From positions 7,192,001 through 7,256,000 of the forward strand of contig NZ_JACHND010000001.1 in the NCBI RefSeq assembly GCF_014205275.1: a stretch of DNA of 64,000 nt. Reading direction: 5' to 3'. Under the pieces are notes generated by a model that ran no database searches, had not been told where the DNA came from, and worked only from the letters and a program-made list of their open reading frames with translations. How positions within the stretch are numbered: position 1 is the first letter of the stretch; every line of letters begins with the position of its first letter. The DNA comes from Sphaerisporangium siamense. Its GTDB lineage: Bacteria > Actinomycetota > Actinomycetes > Streptosporangiales > Streptosporangiaceae. This document shows positions 35,921 through 46,099 of the stretch, in pieces. Both the position numbers and the translations under genes were made by a program.

Positions 35921-37603
35921 ATGCGCGTGCCACACCACCTCGCTCTCGCGGCGCAGGACCTGAGGCTCGACGTCAACCTGCTCGACTACCTCGTCCTGGC
36001 GCTCTACTTCCTCACCGTGCTCGGCATCGGCCTCGTCGTGCGCCGGACCGTCCACACCAGCCTCGACTTCTTCCTCTCCGGCCGCTCGCTGCCCGCCTGG
36101 GTCACCGGACTGGCCTTCCTGTCCGCCAACCTGGGCGCCACCGAGATCCTCGGCATGGCCGCCAACGGTGTGCAGTACGGCGTCCAGACCCTGCACTACT
36201 ACTGGATCGGCGCCGTCCCGGCGATGGTGTTCCTCGGCGTCGTGATGATGCCGTTCTACTACCGCTCCAAGGTGCACAGCGTCCCCGACTTCCTGCGGCG
36301 CCGCTTCAACGGCCAGACCCAGCTGCTCAACGCGATCACGTTCGCGCTCGCGCAGATCCTCATCGCGGGGATCAACCTGTACGCGCTGGCGCTGGTCATG
36401 GGCGCGCTGCTCGGCTGGCCCCTGCTGCTGTCGATCGTCGTGTCGGCGGCGATCGTGCTGGCCTACGTCGTGCTCGGCGGCCTGTCCTCGGCGATCTACA
36501 ACGAGGTGATGCAGTTCTTCGTCATCCTCGCCGGGCTGGTCCCCGTCACCGTCCTCGGCCTGATCAAGGTGGGCGGGTTCTCCGGGCTGGCCGACAAGGT
36601 GCGCCAGTCCTCGCTCGGCGAACCGGGCCTGCACGCCTGGGCCGGCACCGGGGCCGCCGACACCAACCCGCTCGGCGCGCACTGGATCGGCATCGTGCTC
36701 GGCCTCGGGTTCGTGCTGTCGTTCGGCTACTGGACGACCAACTTCACCGAGGTCCAGCGCGGGCTGTCCGCCCGCGACACCACCGCCGCGCGGCTCACCC
36801 CGATCGTCGCCGCCTACCCCAAGCTGGTGATCCCGGCCGTCACCGTGATCCCCGGCCTGGTCGCGCTCGTGCTGTTCAGCGACCTCGGCAAGCCCGGCGG
36901 CCCGCAGTACAACTACGCGATCCCGCTGCTGATGGGCGACCTGCTGCCGAACGGCGTCCTCGGCGTCGCCGTCACCGGCCTGCTGGCGTCGTTCATGGCG
37001 GGCATGGCGGCCAACATCAGCGGCTTCAACACCGTCTTCACCTACGACATCTGGCGCTCGCACGTGAAGAAGGACCGTCCGGACGAGTACTACCTGCGCC
37101 TCGGCCGCCTCGCCACGGTCGGCGGCGTCGTGCTCGGCATCGGCACCGCGCTGATCGCGGCCGGGTTCAGCAATATCATGAACTATTTGCAGACGCTGTT
37201 CTCGTTCTTCAACGCGCCCCTGTTCGCCACCTTCATCATCGGCCTGTTCTGGCGGCGTATGACCGCGTGGGCCGGGTTCTGGGGGCTGCTGTCGGGGACG
37301 GTCGCGGCGTTCGCGTCCTACATCCTCTTCAAGGCCGGGGTGCTGGACTTCGGCACCGAGCTGAACGCCACCTTCTGGGGCGCGGGCACCGCGTTCGTCG
37401 TGGACGCCCTGGTCTCGGTCGCCGTCACCCTGGCCACCACGCCTAAGCCGGAGAGCGAGCTGCGCGGGCTGGTCTACGGCCTCAGCGACGCCTCGATCGC
37501 CGACGACACGCCGGCGGGCGGCAGGACGTGGTACCGGTCGCCGATCATCCTCGGCACGGGAGCCGTGATCCTGGCCGCCGCCCTCTACATCCCCTTCATC
37601 TGA
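35921..37603 (+). CDS. Sodium/solute symporter (SSS family)
   Basis: 560 aa, about 14 transmembrane helices, with SSS-family features: DYLVLALYFLTVLGIGL, FFLSGRSLPAWVTGLAFLSANLGATEILG and YYWIGAVPAM. It uses the sodium gradient to take up a solute such as a sugar, amino or organic acid; the substrate cannot be read. Forms a two-gene operon with the small membrane protein 26 bp downstream. Confidence 0.93.
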   Translation: MRVPHHLALAAQDLRLDVNLLDYLVLALYFLTVLGIGLVVRRTVHTSLDFFLSGRSLPAWVTGLAFLSANLGATEILGMAANGVQYGVQTLHYYWIGAVPAMVFLGVVMMPFYYRSKVHSVPDFLRRRFNGQTQLLNAITFALAQILIAGINLYALALVMGALLGWPLLLSIVVSAAIVLAYVVLGGLSSAIYNEVMQFFVILAGLVPVTVLGLIKVGGFSGLADKVRQSSLGEPGLHAWAGTGAADTNPLGAHWIGIVLGLGFVLSFGYWTTNFTEVQRGLSARDTTAARLTPIVAAYPKLVIPAVTVIPGLVALVLFSDLGKPGGPQYNYAIPLLMGDLLPNGVLGVAVTGLLASFMAGMAANISGFNTVFTYDIWRSHVKKDRPDEYYLRLGRLATVGGVVLGIGTALIAAGFSNIMNYLQTLFSFFNAPLFATFIIGLFWRRMTAWAGFWGLLSGTVAAFASYILFKAGVLDFGTELNATFWGAGTAFVVDALVSVAVTLATTPKPESELRGLVYGLSDASIADDTPAGGRTWYRSPIILGTGAVILAAALYIPFI

Positions 37604-37629
37604 TCACGGATCCGATTCGGAGGACCCCT

Positions 37630-37899
37630 GTGAGCGAGGAGACCACCCGCAAGCGCGCCGCCCGGCGCTTCGACATCCGGCGGATCATCGGCGGCCTTTT
37701 CGCGGTGTACGGCGTGATCCTGACCATCACCGGCCTCCTGGACGGCCAGGCCGAGCTGGCCAAGGCCGAAGGCGTCCGCATCAACCTCTGGACGGGCCTG
37801 TCCATGATCGCCGTCGGCATCGCCTTCATCGCCTGGGAACACCTACGCCCCTACACTCCCCCGCAGCCACCGCCCGAGGAGCCCGAGGACCGGCCCTGA
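37630..37899 (+). CDS. Small membrane protein, symporter partner
   Basis: 89 aa: basic N terminus, two membrane helices (IGGLFAVYGVILTITGLL and WTGLSMIAVGIAFIAW), acidic Pro-rich tail. GTG start with GGAGG 7 nt upstream. Small two-helix proteins commonly follow SSS symporter genes of this type in actinomycetes; a structural or regulatory role is inferred. Confidence 0.88.
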   Translation: MSEETTRKRAARRFDIRRIIGGLFAVYGVILTITGLLDGQAELAKAEGVRINLWTGLSMIAVGIAFIAWEHLRPYTPPQPPPEEPEDRP

Positions 37900-38153
37900 G
37901 CCCTTCTCCGGAGGTGCGGCCGGCGAGGCGGCGGAAGGAAATCCCGTTGCGGCCCGGCGGCGCGCCCGGTCACCATGATGTCCATGTTCCTTCGCGCTCT
38001 CCCTGTGACGCCCGCCGCCGCGGGTGCGGGTGAGCGTGCCTTCGACGGCCTGGAGCGTTGACCTCTTTCCGTGCGTCCTGATGTGGCCCGGCGGGGAGAG
38101 GTTGATCGCCCGTGTACGGGTCACACGACCTTCAGGTCCTCAGGGAAGGAATC

Positions 38154-39320
38154 ATGGCCAAGCAGGCCTATGTGCGGAACAAGCCGCACCTCAACATCGG
38201 CACGATGGGGCATGTCGACCACGGGAAGACCACGCTGACCGCCGCGATCACCAAGGTGCTCGCCGAGCGGGGCGGGGCGACGTACACGCCGTTCGAGAGG
38301 ATCGACCGCACGCCCGAGGAGGCGCGGCGCGGGATCACGATCAACATCTCGCACGTCGAGTACGAGACGGCCACCCGTCACTACGCGCACGTGGACATGC
38401 CCGGTCACGCCGACTACGTGAAGAACATGATCACGGGGGCGGCGCAGCTCGACGGGGCCATCCTGGTGGTCTCCGCGCAGGACGGCATCATGCCGCAGAC
38501 GCGCGAGCACGTGCTGCTCGCCCGGCGGGTCGGCGTGGAGCACCTGGTCGTCGCGCTGAACAAGGCCGACGGCGCCGACCCGGAGCTCGCCGACCTGGTG
38601 GAGCTGGAGCTGACGGAGCTGCTCGCCGAGCACGGCTACCACGACGTGCCCATGGTCAGGGTGTCGGGGCTGCGGGCGCTGGAGGGCGACCCCGCGTGGA
38701 CGGCGTCGGTCGAGGCGCTGCTGCGGGCGGTGGACGAGCACATCCCCGTCCCGGTCCGCTACGTCGACGCGCCGTTCCTGATGCCGGTGGAGAACGTGCT
38801 CACCGTCACCGGGCGGGGCACGGTCGTCACCGGGGCGATCGAGCGCGGGTCGGTCAAGGTCGGCGACACGGTCGAGGTCATCGGTCTCGGCGCGGGCTTC
38901 ACGGCGGTGGTCACCGGGGTCGAGACCTTCGGCAGGGTGATGGACCGGGGCGAGGCGGGCGACAACGCCGCGGTGCTCCTGCGCGGGGTCCGGCGGGAGC
39001 AGGTGCGCCGGGGGCAGGTGCTGGCCGTCCCCGGCTCGCAGACGGCCCGCCGGCGCCTCGCCGCCAGGATCTACCTGCTCACCGAGGCCGAGGGCGGGCG
39101 GCGCAAGCCCATCGCCGACGGCTACCGGCCGCAGTTCTACCTCCGGACGACGGACGTGCCCGGCCAGATCGCCCTGGACGCGCCCGCCGCGCCGGGAGAC
39201 ACGGTGGAGGCGGTCGTCGACCTGGGCAAGGAGGTGGCCCTGGAAGCCGGCCTGAACTTCGCGATCCGCGAGGGCGGGCTGACGGTCGGGGCGGGAACCG
39301 TGCTGGCCGTCCTCGGCTAG
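38154..39320 (+). CDS. tuf: Divergent translation elongation factor Tu paralogue (tuf3 type)
   Basis: 388 aa EF-Tu. G1 GHVDHGKT, effector RGITIN, G3 DMPGHADY (catalytic His85 kept, usual Cys81 is Met), G4 NKAD, G5 SGL (usually SAL). EF-Tu carries aminoacyl-tRNA to the ribosome. It differs from housekeeping EF-Tu at antibiotic-contact positions (E. coli numbering): Q124 is Arg125, Y160 is His160, R230 is Ala228, G275 is Ala273, while V226, G316, Q329, A375 are conserved. It is not beside rpsL/rpsG/fusA, so it is an extra copy, like tuf3 of Streptomyces. AAGGA ribosome site 5-6 nt from ATG. The 254 bp upstream hold no other gene. Confidence 0.95.
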   Translation: MAKQAYVRNKPHLNIGTMGHVDHGKTTLTAAITKVLAERGGATYTPFERIDRTPEEARRGITINISHVEYETATRHYAHVDMPGHADYVKNMITGAAQLDGAILVVSAQDGIMPQTREHVLLARRVGVEHLVVALNKADGADPELADLVELELTELLAEHGYHDVPMVRVSGLRALEGDPAWTASVEALLRAVDEHIPVPVRYVDAPFLMPVENVLTVTGRGTVVTGAIERGSVKVGDTVEVIGLGAGFTAVVTGVETFGRVMDRGEAGDNAAVLLRGVRREQVRRGQVLAVPGSQTARRRLAARIYLLTEAEGGRRKPIADGYRPQFYLRTTDVPGQIALDAPAAPGDTVEAVVDLGKEVALEAGLNFAIREGGLTVGAGTVLAVLG

Positions 39321-39341
39321 GCGGAGACCCTCCCCTCCACG

Positions 39342-39371
39342 GCGGGCCCCGGCGTACGCGCCGGGGCCCGC
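39342..39371. terminator. Strong bidirectional hairpin between tuf and ureD
   Basis: Perfect 13-bp stem (GCGGGCCCCGGCG / CGCCGGGGCCCGC) closed by a TACG tetraloop, in the 57 bp between convergent genes. Very likely the shared terminator. Confidence 0.85.
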
Positions 39372-39377
39372 TCCCTC

Positions 39378-40319
39378 TCAGGGCTTGCGCCGGTCGGGGG
39401 CCGGGCTGCCGATGGTCATGCGCCGGGCGATGTCCCACAGGTGTTCCAGGGTCGCGGTGACACGCGGGGTCTCCGGCCCGAGGAGCCGGGCCCAGGCGCC
39501 GGCGCCGCCGGGCAGGACACCGGCCCCGCCCGTGAGCCCGCTGCGCGTCGCCGCCTCGTGCAGTTCGCCGGCCAGATCGCCGGCGGCGACGGCGGCGGTG
39601 ACGACGTACAACGTGGACAGCACGCCGTGGCCGCCGAACATGGCCGGGCCGGTGACCGGGGCCTGGGCGGGGACCAGCCTGACCGGATCGGCGAACAGCA
39701 GGTCACCGGCGGGCCGGTGGACGTCCAGATCGCTGCAGTAGGCGGTGTAGGCGTGCCGTTCCCCGCGGGCCAGGCGTCCGGCCAGCATGGTCTCCCCCAG
39801 GATCACCGTGGCGGACGGGTCCACGGTCAGCCGGGTGCGCTGGTAGAAGCGCGAGCCGGCGAAGGGGATCACCGGGCCGGGGAGGTACTCCAGGGAGCCG
39901 CCGGGTCCCACGGCGATGGAGACGAGCTGGGTGGCGTAGTCCTGCTCCATCCGGTAGATCTTCGTCGCGGCCTGCGTGGTGACGTACACGGACGCGTCCG
40001 CGCCGCAGGTCAGGTCCAGCCGGTAGCGGTCTCCCTGCAGCACGCCGCCGCCCACCGCGATGACCATCACGCAGGCCAGGTCCGGTCTGGACGGATCGTG
40101 GTAGAGCGGGCGCATGATCTGGAGCGGCGTCTTCTGGTAGTGGCCCGTCAGCTCGGTCCGCTCGCCGCGCCGCTCGAAGACCAGGTCCAGCACGCCGACC
40201 TTGCCGGGGCTGCCCACCGGCAGGGTGTCCGGGACCTGCGCGTACCGGGCCACCGCCTCCGGTATCGCGGGGATCGTGTAGCGGTCGGCGGCGAGCCGGT
40301 CTATCGGGCGGATCCCCAT
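39378..40319 (-). CDS. ureD: Urease accessory protein UreD
   Basis: 313 aa, UreD/UreH family: GHYQKTPLQIMRPLY, VGGGVLQGDRYRLDLTCG, VTTQAATKIYRMEQDYA and YLPGPVIPFAGSRFYQRT are recognisable. It is the scaffold that holds UreF-UreG on the apoenzyme for nickel insertion. Last gene of the operon, overlapping ureG by 19 bp. Confidence 0.93.
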   Translation of the reverse strand: MGIRPIDRLAADRYTIPAIPEAVARYAQVPDTLPVGSPGKVGVLDLVFERRGERTELTGHYQKTPLQIMRPLYHDPSRPDLACVMVIAVGGGVLQGDRYRLDLTCGADASVYVTTQAATKIYRMEQDYATQLVSIAVGPGGSLEYLPGPVIPFAGSRFYQRTRLTVDPSATVILGETMLAGRLARGERHAYTAYCSDLDVHRPAGDLLFADPVRLVPAQAPVTGPAMFGGHGVLSTLYVVTAAVAAGDLAGELHEAATRSGLTGGAGVLPGGAGAWARLLGPETPRVTATLEHLWDIARRMTIGSPAPDRRKP

Positions 40320-40927
40320 ACCGGCCTGCGGCTGGCGACGAAGTCGGCCACATCGCGTACGCCGGTGCCCCTCAGGGAGTCGGTCAGGATGACCGGGCGT
40401 CCCTCGCGGACGCGGTCGGCGTCGCGGGTCATCACGTCCAGGTCGGCGCGGACGTACTGGGCGATGTCCACCTTGTTGATGACCAGCAGGTCGGATTCGG
40501 TGATGCCCGGCCCCCGTTTGCGCGGCATCTTGTCCCCTTCGGCGGTGTCCAGGACGAAGATGTAGACGTCGGCCAGGAGGGGGCTGAAGGTGAGGGTGAG
40601 GTTGTCCCCGCCGCTCTCGTACAGCAGCGTGTCGATGTCGCCGAAGCGTTCCAGCAGGTCGGCGCCTGCGGCGAGGTTCATCGACGGATCGTCGCGTACG
40701 GCCGTGTGCGGGCATGAGCCGGTCTCCACGCCGATGATCCGCTCGGGGTCCAGGACGCCGCGCAGCGTGCGCTTGATGTGGTCGGCGTCCTCCCTGGTGT
40801 AGATGTCGTTGGTGACGACGCCCACGCTGTGTCCCTGTTCGAGCAGGATCGGGACCAGCGCCTCGATCAGGGCGGTCTTGCCCGATCCGACGGGGCCGCC
40901 GATGCCGACCTTCAGAACGTTCTCCAT
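40301..40927 (-). CDS. ureG: Urease accessory GTPase UreG
   Basis: 208 aa. P-loop GGPVGSGKT (10-18), nickel-site CPH in VETGSCPHTAVRDDPS, G3/G4-like NKVDIA. Supplies nickel and GTP energy for urease metallocentre assembly. UreE is missing from the operon, so UreG must obtain nickel from another chaperone. 28 bp after ureF. Confidence 0.96.
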   Translation of the reverse strand: MENVLKVGIGGPVGSGKTALIEALVPILLEQGHSVGVVTNDIYTREDADHIKRTLRGVLDPERIIGVETGSCPHTAVRDDPSMNLAAGADLLERFGDIDTLLYESGGDNLTLTFSPLLADVYIFVLDTAEGDKMPRKRGPGITESDLLVINKVDIAQYVRADLDVMTRDADRVREGRPVILTDSLRGTGVRDVADFVASRRPVWGSAR

Positions 40928-40954
40928 GTGCGTTGCCCTTCGGGTGGTGGACGG

Positions 40955-41622
40955 TCAGGTGGTGAAGAGGCGGGCCGCCGCCCGCTCGTGGGCGGCGCTC
41001 ATCGTGTCCGCGACGGGAGTGGCGGCGTGCAGGTCGAGCGGGCCGCGCGCGGCCAGGGCGTGCCCGGCGGCCCGTTCGATGGCGCCGGCCGCGCCGTGCA
41101 GGGTGGTCTGGGCCTGCCGGAAGTCGAGCCTGCGCAGGCGGACGGCGGCGCTGACCCAGCTCGCGGCGAAGGCGAACAGGTCGCAGGTCACCGCGTCGCC
41201 CACCGGCACGCCGAGCCCGGCGTGGGCGGCGCCCATGACGACGGCGTGGTTGCCCGGGGTGGTCCTGGTCTCGACCAGGCCGGCGAGCCGGGCGAGCTCG
41301 GGGGTGGCGAAGACCAGGGCCGCCGTCCGCAGGACCTGGTTGCCGGTCCTGGTGGCGGCGGACCGGATCTCGCGGTTGAGCTTGAGGGCGTGCAGCCGCC
41401 GGTCCACCTCGATGACCGTGTCCCAGTCGCCCGCCGTCACCGCCCGGTGGGTGAGGACCAGGGCGGTGGCGTCCCCCGGCCCGGCGGAATGGAGGAGTAC
41501 GTCCTCCAGCAGCGCGCCCACGTCGACCGGCCCGGCCTGCGCGTACGCCTCCAGGCCGTGGGAGAGCGTGTACAGGCCGCTCGGGAAGGCCGAGTCGGTG
41601 AGCTGGAGCTGGGCGAGCAGGT

Positions 41623-41626
<4 letters not shown>
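40955..41626 (-). CDS. ureF: Urease accessory protein UreF
   Basis: 223 aa helical protein, opening [21 protein letters not shown] typical of UreF; bridges UreD and UreG during activation. ATG overlaps the ureC stop (ATGA), giving translational coupling. Confidence 0.95.
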
Positions 41627-43347
<1,721 letters not shown>

Positions 43348-43352
43348 CGACG

Positions 43353-43817
43353 TCAGCCCTTCTTCCTCTTGGCGGGTGCTTTCTTGGGCTTCGGCTTCTC
43401 GGCGGGCTTGCCTTCCGACGGCCGCCGGACGACGGCGGAGGGTTCCGGCTCGTCGGCGTAACCGAGCTCGGCCAGCCGCCGCAGGGCGCGGATCCGGCTG
43501 TCCCTGGACCTGAGGCCGCCGTTGAGCAGCCCGGCGAAGCCGACCACGCGCATGCCGCCGCCGTACTCGACGAGGTCGACCCGGTGGGTGTCACCGGGCT
43601 CGATGCGCACGGCGGTGCCCGCCGGGATGTCGAGGTGCATGCCGTACGCCTTCTCGCGGTCGAAGCTGAGCGCCCGGTTCGCCTCGAAGAAGTGGAAGTG
43701 CGAGCCGACCTGGATGGCCCGGTCCCCGGTGTTGCGCACGGTCAGCGTGACCGTGGCCCGGCCCGCGTTGATCTCGATCGGGCCGTCCGCGTAGATGATC
43801 CTGTCGGTGTCCGTCAT
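43353..43817 (-). CDS. ureB: Urease beta subunit UreB with Lys/Pro-rich tail
   Basis: 154 aa versus about 100-125 usual. Core motif [16 protein letters not shown] and [21 protein letters not shown] are standard; the last ~35 residues are an added tail rich in K, P, E (ends [11 protein letters not shown]). Structural subunit around the active site. The tail is unusual and may affect assembly or localisation. Confidence 0.95.
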   Translation of the reverse strand: MTDTDRIIYADGPIEINAGRATVTLTVRNTGDRAIQVGSHFHFFEANRALSFDREKAYGMHLDIPAGTAVRIEPGDTHRVDLVEYGGGMRVVGFAGLLNGGLRSRDSRIRALRRLAELGYADEPEPSAVVRRPSEGKPAEKPKPKKAPAKRKKG

Positions 43818-43848
43818 GGCGAACCGTTTCCTTCGTGCTACGGCGGCG

Positions 43849-44154
43849 TCAACCGCCGATCGGGTCGTGACAGGAGACGAGCTTGGAACCGTCCTTGAAG
43901 GTCGCCTCGATCTGCATCAACTTGAGCATTTCGCGCACCCCGGGCATGACGTCGCCGGTGCCGAGCACATGCTTGCCCAGTTCCATGCACTCGGCGACGG
44001 TCTTGCCCTCCCGGGCGCCCTCCAGGATCGCGGCGCTGATCAGGGCCACCGCCTCGCTGTAGTTCAGCTTCAGGCCGCGGTCCCGCCGCTTGGCCGCCAG
44101 GTCGGCGACCGCGTAGACGAGCAGCTTGTCGATCTCCCGCGGGGCGAGGTACAT
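43849..44154 (-). CDS. ureA: Urease gamma subunit UreA
   Basis: 101 aa, full length: [47 protein letters not shown], ending in VSCHDPIGG. Third structural subunit of the UreABC complex. ATG follows AAGGAG. Confidence 0.96.
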   Translation of the reverse strand: MYLAPREIDKLLVYAVADLAAKRRDRGLKLNYSEAVALISAAILEGAREGKTVAECMELGKHVLGTGDVMPGVREMLKLMQIEATFKDGSKLVSCHDPIGG

Positions 44155-44163
44155 GGGTTCTCC

Positions 44164-45120
44164 TTAGGTGGTGGCGCGCCGGACGCCGGAGAAGATCGGC
44201 ACCGCCGCCAGGAAGGTCCAGGTGACCAGCACGAACGGCCAGGTGAGGGTGTGCCCGCCGACCGGCCGGAACAGGTCGCTGACGAACGCCGTCAGCACCG
44301 TCGCCGCCACCACGCCCACCAGGGCGTACAGCACGCCGAGCGGGGTCGGCGCGACGAACGTGCCGCACAGGGCGATCCCGGTCAGCACGGCGTTGTAGCC
44401 GTACAGGCCCGCGCCGATGTCCGCCGCGGCCGCTCCGAGGAGCAGCGCGACCACGATGCCGAGGGCACTGGAGACCAGGGCGGCCAGCGCCACGACGGGG
44501 CCGGCGAACAGCAGCCCGATCAGGAAGATCACCCCGACGTAGAACTTGTCCTGGAAGAACACCTGGCCGATGCCGTTGAACAATCCCTGCCACAGGTCGG
44601 TGAACGTCACCGTCGCGCCGGGGTGGGCGGCGGACGGCGGGGCGCGCCCGCCCCAGACCCGCGCGAACGCCGGGCCGCCCACCAGCATGATCGTGGTGAT
44701 CACGCAGAACGGCGCGGTCAGCGTCGACAGGTCATGCGGCGTGAGCAGCGCGTTGAGCGCCGCGGTGAGCACGCCGCCCATGATCGCTCCGAGGATCACC
44801 AGCAGCACGGTGACCCACCGCACGTCGAAGTACAGCACCAGCGCGACGCCGATCAAGGTTCCGTTGAATCCTTCGAGCCCGCGGGTCACGCGCTCCCGGG
44901 GAACGCCGAAGAACCAGGCGGTGAGTGTGGCCACGGCGGTGCCGAGCAGGCCGAAAGTCCCGAACTGCCAGCCACCGGCGAACAATGCGATGACGAAGCA
45001 GATCGCCGTCCGGTAATCGCTTTGCAGATCGACCTGGCTGACACCGCGGAGGATGGCCGGCGGCAGATCGGAGATGGTGGCACGCACGTCCGTCCGCTCC
45101 TCTTGATCACGACTGGCCAT
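44164..45120 (-). CDS. Urea transporter (UT family)
   Basis: 318 aa, 8-10 membrane helices; UT-family traits include the tandem similarity of two halves, the segment GLEGFNGTLIGVALVLYF and, in the second half, GAGLYGYNAVLTGIALCGTF, matching the N-G-x-L/N-A-V-L pore elements. A facilitated urea channel feeding urease. Start is uncertain: ATG 45120 taken; GTG 45150 is in frame; neither has a good ribosome site. First gene of the yut-ureABCFGD operon; the 393-bp upstream region (45121-45513) holds no gene I can support. Confidence 0.9.
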   Translation of the reverse strand: MASRDQEERTDVRATISDLPPAILRGVSQVDLQSDYRTAICFVIALFAGGWQFGTFGLLGTAVATLTAWFFGVPRERVTRGLEGFNGTLIGVALVLYFDVRWVTVLLVILGAIMGGVLTAALNALLTPHDLSTLTAPFCVITTIMLVGGPAFARVWGGRAPPSAAHPGATVTFTDLWQGLFNGIGQVFFQDKFYVGVIFLIGLLFAGPVVALAALVSSALGIVVALLLGAAAADIGAGLYGYNAVLTGIALCGTFVAPTPLGVLYALVGVVAATVLTAFVSDLFRPVGGHTLTWPFVLVTWTFLAAVPIFSGVRRATT

Positions 45121-45513
45121 CGGTGGGAGCGTGCCCGGGGAGATATCCACTCAAGCGTGAAAGGCAATTTATTGGACATTCTTTGCGTGTGACACCGGGG
45201 CCGACGCTGAGCCCTGAAAGCGGATATTTACGAGTAAAGGCCCTTGGCCGGCACGGCACGGCCATAGGCGCGCGTCGACGCCCGGCGGTGTACGCCGAAC
45301 ATGGTTCGGCGCCCGGAACCTCCACCTGAGCGCTTCATGAGCGTCGCCCCGATCGGGCCGGCGCCGCCCTTATGGGCACGGCCGAGCCAAGGAAGCGACA
45401 CGCGGCCCCTGATGGGCGCCCCCGAGGGCCGCGCCCGGCCGCGTCCCAGCGCAGGTGTCCACGGGACGACTCCCGGCGAAACGCCTGGTGGAGCGAGGGT
45501 TCTCGTGGTGGCG

Positions 45514-45590
45514 TGGTAGGGCGGGTGGGACTTGAACCCACGACCGACGGATTATGAGTCCGCTGCTCTGACCGGCTGAGCTACCGCCCC
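45514..45590 (-). tRNA. tRNA with CAU anticodon, probably Ile2 (lysidine type) or elongator Met
   Basis: Full cloverleaf on the minus strand: acceptor GGGGCGG pairing with CCGCCCT (G1-U72 wobble), D-arm TAGCTCAGCCGG..., anticodon loop CTCATAA, T-arm GTGGG-TTCAAGT-CCCAC, and encoded CCA (45514-45516). The T-loop TTCAAGT and the stem match bacterial tRNA-Ile2 (ileX-like) more than elongator Met, but identity of a CAU tRNA depends on TilS modification. Stands alone with no neighbouring tRNA. Confidence 0.9.
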
Positions 45591-46099
45591 GCAAGGGTGG
45601 AGTCTCTCACAAGTTGGCACGCGTGTGAGCCCGGGAAGATATTCACTTTAGCCGGTACCTGGACAAGTTTGGGGAAGACGGGCATCGGCAGGGGCTTCTG
45701 GACTCGGAGTGGCAGGGTCAGGGGTTCGATGGCGTCGCCCGGGAAGGTGGCGGTGCGCGTGGATCCGCGGCCGTAGCGCCGGCGCTTCATGCGGACGGTG
45801 CTTCGCGGGGCGGGAACCACGAGCGGCCGATATGTCGCGGGCCGCAGTCGCGTGAATGCGCTCGGGTACGCCCGATGGCGCTTCGCCGGGCCGTGCGGCA
45901 GCGGTTCTTGGCATGATCACGCGTCGTGGTCGCCTGGAGACATTTCCGGGCAGTGTGTTTCATTGGCCGGGCGGGGAGACGGCGGGCTTCGCGGTTCGTC
46001 GAACAAAGCCGGATACTTCTGTTTTTCGGGTTGTTTGGCGGGTTCGACGGGTTTTGTGAAGCGCGAATGAATGTCGGTGCGGGTCTGTAGGGTGCCGGG
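45591..46099. other. Long intergenic stretch without supported gene
   Basis: 509 bp between the tRNA and the SUKH gene. Small frames exist on both strands (one of 79 codons on the minus strand ending inside the tRNA) but have no convincing start signal or family. The 46000-46090 part is A/T-rich and should contain the promoter of the next gene. Confidence 0.4.

Noticed and set aside
37843-38124. Small minus-strand frame before tuf
   Set aside because: No start signal or conserved motif; overlaps the likely tuf promoter region.
45514-45590. tRNA as attachment site of an integrated element
   Set aside because: No integrase and no repeat of the tRNA 3' end was found within the window.
45581-45820. 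79-codon minus-strand frame next to the tRNA
   Set aside because: Decent third-base bias but ends inside the tRNA, has no ribosome site or homologous motif. Considered as integrase remnant but not supported.
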